A program made the position numbers and the translations under genes. From NCBI GenBank assembly GCA_015501055.1, contig JADNYV010000924.1:1-12671 (forward strand): DNA of 12,671 nt, written 5' to 3'. A model generated the notes under the pieces. The model did not search any database. It was not told the DNA's origin and worked only from the letters and a program-made list of their open reading frames with translations. Source of the DNA: Mucidula mucida. Taxonomy: Eukaryota > Basidiomycota > Agaricomycetes > Agaricales > Physalacriaceae. Positions 1 through 6,001 of this stretch are shown piece by piece (positions within the stretch are counted from its first letter, which is position 1; each line of letters begins with the position of its first letter).

Positions 1-600
1 TCCTTGAACGGTAGTCAAATTGTTTGCGTAGATCTCAGAGTGACTCTTTGGCTTGACGTCTGCCCACCAATACCAACTACAGGAAAGCGTATTAGGATGA
101 TAACTTTGAAGTGGAAGACAAAAACCGTACGGAGATACGCCAATTTGTTCAGATAGCGTATAGGCGCCGTATACGGTGCCTCTCTTGTCACTCCCAGCAA
201 TAACAAACGCAGTGCCGACTCCTTCGAAAGGCTGCGCAACAAGCGAGGTCGTGAATGTTTCCCATTGCCCGTCTACTTTTGAGGTATCAAGTACGCCGCT
301 ATCGACAAGTTGCTGGGTGAGAGGGGACCTATTCAAGCTACCCACAAAGATGACCACGGATGAATCGATATCTGACGCGTCGGTGGCGTTGATTACCTGT
401 GAGCGTACTCCAGAAACGCGCTCAAAGTCCTGGGCAAGATTCTCGGCGGCAACGTGAACACCTGGCCAGTCATTTGCGTCGACGACGATGGGGAGAGAAA
501 CGAGACTCAAGCCGGCGTCAAAGTTGACAATGGCTGGATCGCCTAGGCCGAAGGCAGAGCGTGATAGATACGCCAGAATGCCAGCTAGGGCAATGTACAT
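1..600 (-). CDS. GH115 alpha-glucuronidase, secreted, 5' part only
   Basis: Starts at ATG 600-598 and runs off the left edge. Two exons are visible: 131-600 and 1-76, with an intron at 77-130 (GTACGG to CTGTAG, CTAAT branch site). Splicing joins the conserved block SPWYWWADV, which the unspliced frame destroys. 182 residues are visible. Residues 1-18 look like a signal peptide (hydrophobic, ending SAFG). Then come the N-terminal GH115 features: GVHVAAENLAQDFERVSG (47-64), VVIFVGSL (82-89), GSDKRGTVYG (136-145) and YTLSEQIGVSPWYWWADV (147-164). Two N-glycosylation sequons (NAT, NLT) fit secretion. GH115 enzymes remove alpha-1,2-linked (4-O-methyl)glucuronic acid from xylan side chains, so the likely role is extracellular hemicellulose breakdown. 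Family members are about 900-1,000 residues long, so most of the protein, including the catalytic part, lies outside the window. No frame break is seen in this part. The family call is from recognised motifs. Confidence 0.88.
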   Translation of the reverse strand, partial: MYIALAGILAYLSRSAFGLGDPAIVNFDAGLSLVSLPIVVDANDWPGVHVAAENLAQDFERVSGVRSQVINATDASDIDSSVVIFVGSLNRSPLTQQLVDSGVLDTSKVDGQWETFTTSLVAQPFEGVGTAFVIAGSDKRGTVYGAYTLSEQIGVSPYGFCLPLQSYHPNTLSCSWYWWADVKPKSHSEIYANNLTTVQG

Positions 601-689
601 GGTATTCGTTGTGAAAAGAATGTTGTTCCTGCGTCTTTTAAACAAGACTTATGTGTACCGGTCCGCAGAGGCATCATGGGATGTGGTCA

Positions 690-853
690 AGGAAAGAGAT
701 GAGCGCATCACGCGTTCCTTCGATTACCGCGAACCTTGTACTTGACAAGTCATGTGCTACTTATACGCCTAGAGCATCGTAAGAAGTGGCAAAACTTTGT
801 GGCACGGTTCTAATCAGTATACGATTCGTCTCTTTGGAATGCTGCAGATGATC
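690..853. repeat. Dispersed repeat, copy A
   Basis: About 164 bp matching 4195-4348 in the same orientation. The best block (about 715-736) is identical in both copies: CGTTCCTTCGATTACCGCGA followed by ACC TTGT. Later blocks (about 764-778 and 817-853) also match, with small indels and scattered substitutions. On the minus strand the matching end of copy B lies directly against the fragment of the duplicated unknown gene, whereas here the sequence continues into the GH115 leader. The repeat therefore covers most of the DNA just upstream of GH115. Confidence 0.75.
759..765 (-). promoter_or_regulatory. Possible TATA box of the GH115 gene
   Basis: The minus strand reads TATAAGT about 160 bp before the GH115 ATG. 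It lies inside repeat copy A; the matching place in copy B reads GTATAC and lacks the TATAA core. The distance would need a 5' leader of about 130 bases. Weak, position-based call. Confidence 0.25.
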
Positions 854-1112
854 TATGAATACCCGTCGTCGTGTTTCTTACGTGCCACTTCAGTGTTCGC
901 GTATATTTCGCTCTAGGCCGCGTCAATTGATTGTCTTCACTCTTCACATTGCTGCTACAGATCACATTCTGTCTGAGTTGTAAACCAAATAAGTAGCTAG
1001 GTAATTTGAACACGGGAAAAATCTCTCCAGGGCGCGCTGATTTGGAGCCCTACCACGTCTACGTGAGCCAACTGAGATAGATGATTCGATGAATGTACTT
1101 AGTACTTTTGGG

Positions 1113-1622
1113 CTACTTTGAGTTTTCGGCAGTGAAGAGTGTTGCCACCTCAAACGTGCCCTCACTGATGGCTTTGGCAGCCTTCGTCCCATACTCCAAC
1201 ATCTCCATTTCCATAGCATCGACGTTGCACTGAATATACCCGGCATTGTGAAGGCGCCTGAGAGCCTCACGGAGCCAGACGCGGCAAGTTAACTTGGGTT
1301 CTCTAGCTTTGTCGACGTTAGGAACTTCGTTGATGGGGATCCGCCGTAGCAAAGCATCGAAATCATTGAGCGTGCCGAATAGCACCTAGCCAATGACGGC
1401 GGCGGTAGCAATAGACACCGACGTGTGGAGTGAGTAGGAAAGTGATTCGTATGACCATCCTGAAGCGTCTTGAATGGCATGGAACTTAGTTCCACAGAGC
1501 GAATTTTGGTTCTGGACGAAGAGCATCCAGTGGAAACGAGGCGGATTATCGCCCATGTAACGCAGTGCAATGACAATATCTGGGAAGACGGGGATGGGGG
1601 CAAGAGTGGTTTTCTTGGCCAT
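1113..1622 (-). pseudogene. Unknown-function gene, copy A, with one in-frame TAG
   Basis: ATG at 1622-1620. The frame is open for 78 codons, meets TAG at 1388-1386, then stays open in the same frame for 90 more codons to the stop at 1113. The two halves read as one protein of about 169 residues: ALRYMGDNPPRFHWMLFV, GTKFHAIQDASGWSYES and HTSVSIATAAVIG before the stop; GTLNDFDALLRRIP, LTCRVWLREALRRLHNAGYI and MEMEMLEYGTKAAKAI after it. The style fits small conserved Agaricomycete proteins of unknown function, recalled only loosely, with no domain name I can defend. I found no GT-AG pair that would remove the stop without losing the conserved block before it. A CAG-to-TAG change is the simplest explanation. 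A decayed relative lies at about 3900-4204. No membrane segment or signal peptide is evident. It could be a recent pseudogene, a readthrough gene or a base-call error. Confidence 0.65.
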
Positions 1623-1697
1623 TATGAGAGGATGCCGATCGAGATGGAATGGTCAGTTCCGAAATGTTCGAATGAAGGTTGGACCAAATAGGACCTG

Positions 1698-1703
1698 TTT
1701 ATA
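1698..1703 (-). promoter_or_regulatory. Possible TATA box of the copy A gene
   Basis: The minus strand reads TATGTATAAACAGG, placing TATAAA about 76 bp before the ATG at 1622. This is a plausible fungal promoter distance. The rest of 1623-1835 shows no other feature. Confidence 0.35.
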
Positions 1704-1835
1704 CATATCAAGAGTAGTTCTTTTAGCGCCTAAGAATTCTTTGCGGAAGGCAAGGAAGTCGAGTAATGACTGCGTAGAAAAATCAATCAGTGGCACTCAT
1801 GTCCAAAGTCTAGATTCTAACTATTCGACATACGT

Positions 1836-2040
1836 CGTAAATGCAAGCCTGATGGACCCAAGAATCATGCAAATCCGTTCAGAAATGGGCGCGCTATGTG
1901 GCGCGGAAGTTGGCCATTTTGATCAATCTTGATCACTTTTACGGTAAAACCTGTCAAAATGGCCAACTTCTGTGCTGCATAGCGCGCCCATTTCTGAACG
2001 GATTTGCATGATTCTTGGGTCCATCAGGCTTGCATTTACG
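1836..2040. repeat. Fold-back palindrome, two 87-bp arms
   Basis: Left arm 1836-1922 and right arm 1954-2040 are inverted copies around a 31-bp spacer (1923-1953). The arms begin CGTAAATGCAAGCCTG on the outside and end near GGCCATTTTGA on the inside. They differ at 4 of 87 positions, all within 1900-1909 and its partner. All four are transitions, and each can be derived from an ancestral CG (TG against CA, or CG against CA). No flanking target-site duplication is visible: the left flank reads ATACGT and the right AGCTCT. It may be a MITE-like fold-back element, or the inverted duplicate end of a larger element continuing to the right. Confidence 0.9.
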
Positions 2041-2512
2041 AGCTCTTTCTGCCTCTGGTCTCAGATTTCCTCTTACATCACCACAGCAATTTCTAATTTT
2101 TGACCCCCTTTTTGAATCTCATTTTTCTTGTGCTCTTCATAGAGCTTGCATGGCTTCATGTGTACAAATGAGCTCTCAATCAATGGTACTCAACATACAC
2201 AAAAAGATCTGAGTGGCTATGGCCGCTACCCGGCTCAAAACGGCAATCATCAAGGCGGTCGCTATATTTTGGCCGTCACTGTATAAAGCTTCGTCACTCC
2301 TCTAAGTTGATAGAGGTCAGGCTAGACTACTACATACATGGTATATTTATGTACTACAGCTTTCCCAGATTTTCTGGGAACCTCTAGCGCCTGAAATACC
2401 CCAAACACTGATCTGATCAGTGAGTTTTGATGCTCGCGTCGCGGTTTTCATATACCTCCCATCCGTCTATTTTCTCACTGCTTCGCTCAGAGATGTAAAA
2501 AAGGTATCTGAT
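2041..2512. other. Noncoding, hairpin-rich stretch, probable transposon remnant
   Basis: No credible gene on either strand. It directly continues the right arm of the palindrome. Three small perfect hairpins lie within about 125 bp: 2299-2316 (CCTCTA/TAGAGG, 6-nt loop), 2362-2380 (TTCCCAGA/TCTGGGAA, 3-nt loop) and 2406-2422 (CACTGATC/GATCAGTG, 1-nt loop). The base content is pyrimidine-rich at 2040-2140. I do not recognise the element family and see no transposase or reverse transcriptase. Confidence 0.4.
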
Positions 2513-2970
2513 TTAGATTCTTAAATCATCGAGGCCGGGAAATGCTGTATTCTGGGACTTATCCTGGTGATTATCCGGACCACCGGTACGGATAGTAATT
2601 TGAAATGGGCGCCATCTTTTCAAGAGCGCTTGAGGCTCTAGTGCCAATCTTTTTACAAAAAACAGACACTCGTAGTACCTTTCTTGCAAGGACGAACACA
2701 TAGGAGTCTACAAGAACACGAATCGCGTCGGTAGTCTTTCGAGTATGCCAGTCAAAAGAAAAGCTCATCCAAACAGGATGCGACCAGCTCAGAGTCGCCA
2801 TGATCACAGGAGCAAAGGATTGCCCGCGCGGCGTGGGCTAACCTGGCGGGGGCGGCTCTAGTATTTGCAGACGCACCGCCAATTTGTACATATTTGGTCT
2901 GAATCGACGTAAAGTACACTTCCCACCAAGCTCGCTGCAAAGTGGCATTGTCTTCACCGAACTTTATCAT
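2513..2970 (-). other. Unassigned coding-like stretch, possibly a broken gene
   Basis: The minus strand holds overlapping open pieces that read like protein but do not join in one frame. The piece at 2752-2970 includes RAWWEVYFTSIQTKYVQIGG, APARLAHAARAIL and DHGDSELVASCLDELF. The piece at about 2640-2760, in another frame, includes SFDWHTRKTTDAIRVLVDSY followed by VFVLARK. The piece at 2513-2701 is in a third frame. I recognise no domain. The 2943-2970 end overlaps the opposite-strand kinase remnant. It may be a decayed gene, or open frames left by chance; this is a low-confidence entry kept because the composition looks protein-like. Confidence 0.25.
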
Positions 2971-3851
2971 TCATCGTCCCGATCCTGCCTGCGCGACTCA
3001 GGCTTCGTTTCTGGAACTATCTACTCTCTCGAGGCAGCCGCATCTGGCAGTCTGTAGGCATGGCTCAGCGCGTTGAGGGCCACATGTACGTGAAGTTGTC
3101 TGTTCTTGTCCGACCGTCAGAAGGGTGCGTGATCGATTATGTTCGCAAAAATACGACGATCCCTGTACCCATCGTCATCGACAATGTCACAATAGATGGA
3201 GTCACTGCCCTTGTCCTCAGCTCAACTTCCAGGCGAAAACGTTCGAGTCGTTCGCGCCGACTGGGCCTCTCCCAAGAGCAAGCGAAGAAACTGAGCCACC
3301 AAATATCCGCTTTGCTGTGTCAGTTGAGGTCTCTACCTTCTCCTTCCGAAAGTGTCTGTGGCTGGAACAACACACCCGTACGCTGCGAACGAATCGCTAC
3401 GGACTCCAAGCCTCGGGGTCCATGGCTTTCCGTCACTGATTTCCATGCCGCCCTTGTGAGCAGGGCCCGCATCGTTGTTCCTCCCGAAGTGTCCGACGTT
3501 GTTTGGCGATCTAATCCATCGAAGAAGCGCATACGCGATCGCATCGAGTGTGTCTGACGCATAACGATTTTGCGCCTCAAAATATCCTAGTCGACCAGGA
3601 TTACAATGTCACTGGCATCATAGATTGGGAAGCGTCGGCGTGGTTATCAGAGTATTGGTATGCTCATTTTTCCGACACTTCTGACACTTCAATTTTGTCC
3701 GCTCAATTGTAGGGAATACACGAAAGCATTGTTTCTACCCTGGAATCGAAAAGGATGGTGGTACGAGATCATGACAGATGTCTTTGCCCAATACGAAATG
3801 GAACGCCGGGCAAAGTATTACATCTGGAAATACCGAGAGATATTTGCTTGA
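2943..3851 (+). pseudogene. APH-family kinase (phosphotransferase), frame broken
   Basis: Reading with frame changes gives a fungal aminoglycoside-phosphotransferase-like kinase. The N-terminal part (2970-3060) reads LPARLRLRFWNYLLSRGSRI; the first in-frame Met is at 3060, but family-like sequence precedes it. Then come YVRKNTTIPVP, IDGVTALVLS, QLPGENV (another frame, about 3223-3243), QEQAKKLSHQISALLCQLRS, the catalytic loop HNDFAPQN (3560-3583, third frame) and the metal-binding block TGIIDWEASAWLSEYW. An intron at 3658-3712 (GTATGC to TTGTAG) joins the last exon, 3713-3851, containing EYTKALFLPWNRKGWWYEI and YYIWKYREIFA. Frame changes fall near 3220, 3255 and 3500-3535, all 1-2 bases. The catalytic His/Asp/Asn and IDWE residues are intact, so loss is recent or the breaks are assembly errors. 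The natural substrate of these fungal proteins is generally unknown; drug resistance should not be assumed. Confidence 0.65.
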
Positions 3852-3899
3852 TTCACTTATTCCTCGTAGTCTTACAACGTAAGGCTGCACATCTTCATA

Positions 3900-4204
3900 G
3901 ACTCAGTTGACTCAATGGTCCTTAGAGTGTAGATCAATGCCTTTACCTTCTTTATGATAGGGAATCTGGCGGAGTCGAGCGTCAAAGTCGTCGAGGGTGC
4001 CCGAAAGACGGCGGCAGATACGATCGATATAGGCGACTGGACGGTGAAGCCTACTGATTCTTACGGCCATTCATGTGTAAAGTCCTGAAAGGCATGGAAC
4101 TTGGAGTCGTCGCGAATCTGTATGAACAGGGACCAGTGGAAACGACGCGGATCCGAGCCCATCGAGAGGATACTGAGCAGACCAACTTCGCCGAGGAAAG
4201 ACAT
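3900..4204 (-). pseudogene. Unknown-function gene, copy B, decayed and truncated
   Basis: This is a diverged relative of the gene at 1113-1622 on the same strand. From the ATG at 4204 it reads RRFHWSLFIQ and KFHAFQDF, matching PRFHWMLFVQ and KFHAIQDA of copy A. TAA at 4063-4061 stands where copy A has TAC (WSYES against WP-stop-ES). A frame change near 4010 then switches to GTLDDFDARLRQIP, matching GTLNDFDALLRRIP. Copy B also lacks about 15 bases that in copy A include the TAG. The C-terminal third (the LTCRVWLREAL part) is absent: the sequence dissolves before the end of the kinase remnant at 3851. Its first codons overlap the end of repeat copy B, so the apparent N-terminus (MSFL) is a fusion point rather than ancestral. 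Certainly non-coding as it stands. Confidence 0.7.
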
Positions 4205-4348
4205 GAGCGCGTCATGCGTTCCTTCGATTACCGCGAACCTTGTGCTTGACAGTCGTATACGCCCAGAGCATCGTCAGAAGCAAGTCAGAAGTGGCAGTAG
4301 TTTGTTGATCAGTGTACAATTCGTCTTCCTGGAATGTTGTAGATGATA
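4195..4348. repeat. Dispersed repeat, copy B
   Basis: About 154 bp matching 690-853. It begins 24 bp beyond the ChaC stop codon, so the ChaC 3' UTR probably runs into it. At its far end it is fused directly to the decayed copy B gene. On the minus strand it reads open across the match (ending WAYTTVKHKVRGNRRNA), whereas copy A has stops, so the repeat may derive from a coding exon I cannot identify. Confidence 0.75.
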
Positions 4349-4371
4349 TCATATCCGGCTCAGCCCCAGGT

Positions 4372-5653
4372 CTAATTAACCAGCACCTGGCTTTTTGAGC
4401 CAAGAGGCTCATCCTGTTGCCGGACGGCGGCCTGTCGTTGATAAGGCTCGTAAATATCATCCAATGCGAGAACGTGACTTGCTTACCTCAAGAACAGAAA
4501 GATATGAATCGTGCGCATCGGGGGAGACGTCCTTCGCAGCCTTCACCAACTCGTACAGATAATCCTTGGGTTGCCTACTCAGAAGGACGAAACAGACACG
4601 GATGCATTGATTGAGCACCTTATTAGGGCCTGACGGTCCTACTGACTCCCATATTGTACGGGCTAGAGCTGGAAGTGGTTCTGAACCAACTAGATGCGCC
4701 ACTAAGTTCGTGAGTAAGATGGAACGATTGAATACTCACTGAAAGAGGGATTGTCGTTACGCCCTACGTAACACTGCATGTATGTGAGTATCTCAATATT
4801 CCAATAGTATTGTCAACTATAGCGTACATATGCCTGGTATGGCGCAAGTCATGAGAGGGCTGCTTCGAGGTTGCTTCGAGAAATAACAGACTTACGTTCT
4901 GAATGATGACCGATTCGCTACCGTCATGAGGATCTATGCCGTAAATGTCGAGCTTTTCCATCGTGTAACCGTCCTACAGACGCTCAATGAGCTGCGAGGT
5001 TTAATTGACAACTGCCCCCAACCTTCTCTCTGTAGTCTGTTACGAGCAACGTCAAGTTCGAGTCAATGAATCTCCAACAATAACAATAAACGCACCTAGA
5101 TAGTCGCGGACTTCGGATTCATACGCAAAATCTATGGTATAAGCAACGCCTGTAGACGCGATGACATGTAGTCAGTTCGCAGATCAAAACAACTTTCCTA
5201 GATCATACTAACCCCACACAACGTCCTCTTCTGGGAAGGGATCCTGCGATGACGCGTAAGACATAATCCTTTGATTGATTGACGCCTTACTGAGCCAGAA
5301 AACGCGTCCCAATCCTCCTTGTGAATGAGTGTTACAACGCGACCGGGTTTCTGTTGAACGGTCACATCCGTCAGAGACGTAAGGAGGCGCCTACTGACCT
5401 CCGGAGTCCCTCTATGGTCATGAGACTTCTGAGCAAATCGTCGTACGTATCCCTTCAAAAACCCAGGCGCTTTCAAGGTTCAAGCCCTCACGTCAGTATT
5501 GAAGATATTAACTCTCACTTTTCTTTACCGTATGCGGAGGTGGCTATGGCTAAGTTGTTAGGCGTGGCATAGCGTTCCCAAAGAGAATACCTTGAATATC
5601 AGAGAGCCATATCCGAAGACAATGAATGGCAGGCGAGACGCCGATTCTGACAT
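4372..5653 (-). CDS. ChaC-type glutathione-specific gamma-glutamylcyclotransferase
   Basis: Twelve exons: 5591-5653, 5519-5543, 5399-5469, 5291-5350, 5213-5243, 5096-5149, 5023-5036, 4896-4973, 4740-4773, 4619-4689, 4487-4564 and 4372-4431. All introns are GT-AG, 47-63 bp except one of 122 bp (4774-4895), and every junction keeps frame, giving 212 residues, a normal ChaC length. Motifs in order: FGYGSLIFKPPP (13-24, substrate-binding YGSL), GFLKGYVRRFAQKSHDHRGT (32-51), PGRVVTL (55-61), VVWGVAY (81-87), DYREKDGY (102-109) with the catalytic Glu at about 105, NPSFIGSEPLPALA (140-153) and ESVGPSGPN with YLYEL (161-173). The family cleaves reduced glutathione in the cytosol to 5-oxoproline and Cys-Gly. 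No signal peptide or membrane segment is seen. The first ATG after open upstream sequence gives MSESASRLPFIVFGYGSL, leaving the usual short N-terminal lead. The coding sequence is intact. It is the downstream neighbour of the long gene at 6002-12069 on the same strand, with 348 bp between them. Confidence 0.93.
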
Positions 5654-6001
5654 GATGATGAGGGTTGCTAATCAAAACACTGTGCCATTTTAGCCGAATT
5701 CAGACAGAAAACGTGTTCATTCGATCTACGCGAACATGTAAACTGTGAGGTATTTCTACAACACTATGTAGGACAAAGCAAACACAAGAAAGCAATCCAC
5801 GTTCTAAAGCAAAGATATCGATAGCGAGGATAGCACAAGAATCATCGGGAGATCACCCGTTGAATCATGAAAGATAGATGAAAGCATTCGTAATCTCGTA
5901 CAGATGATTGAATATATGCGAGTAGTGGCAATTGGGCATGGCGAAAGGGCATAATCAGTAAGCATAGGGCAGGATAGGGCATATCTTCTTCGAAATGTAG
6001 A
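5654..6001. other. Intergenic: ChaC upstream region and 3' flank of the long gene
   Basis: 348 bp without a gene. It must hold the 3' UTR and polyadenylation signals of the gene ending at 6002 and the promoter of ChaC (ATG at 5653). A short run of GGGCAT words is present at 5934-5939, 5947-5952 and 5977-5982, with GGGCAG at 5967-5972. I see no clear TATA box close to the ChaC start. Confidence 0.5.

Larger units (their letters stand above)
601..1112. other. Upstream region of the GH115 gene, no gene seen
   Basis: This stretch separates the GH115 start from the broken gene that ends at 1113. It contains repeat copy A (690-853). Short open frames exist on both strands (for example minus 810-1013), but none shows a family motif or credible splice structure. 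Nothing else is recognisable at 854-1112. Confidence 0.5.

Noticed and set aside
176..457. Plus-strand open frame of 93 codons
   Set aside because: It is the antisense shadow of the GH115 exon, with no motif of its own.
3125..3439. Plus-strand open frame of 104 codons inside the kinase
   Set aside because: Only a short piece (QLPGENV region) is kinase-like, because of a local frame break. The rest is out-of-frame sequence.
4702..4739. Shorter ChaC intron 9 ending at CTTAG (38 bp)
   Set aside because: Using the next acceptor (CATCTAG, intron 4690-4739, 50 bp) keeps frame and gives NPSFIGSEPLP, which fits the ChaC family better and matches normal intron size.
4861..4880. Imperfect tandem TGCTTCGAG repeat inside ChaC intron 8
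   Set aside because: Fewer than two units of 11 bp inside an intron; too short to support a function.
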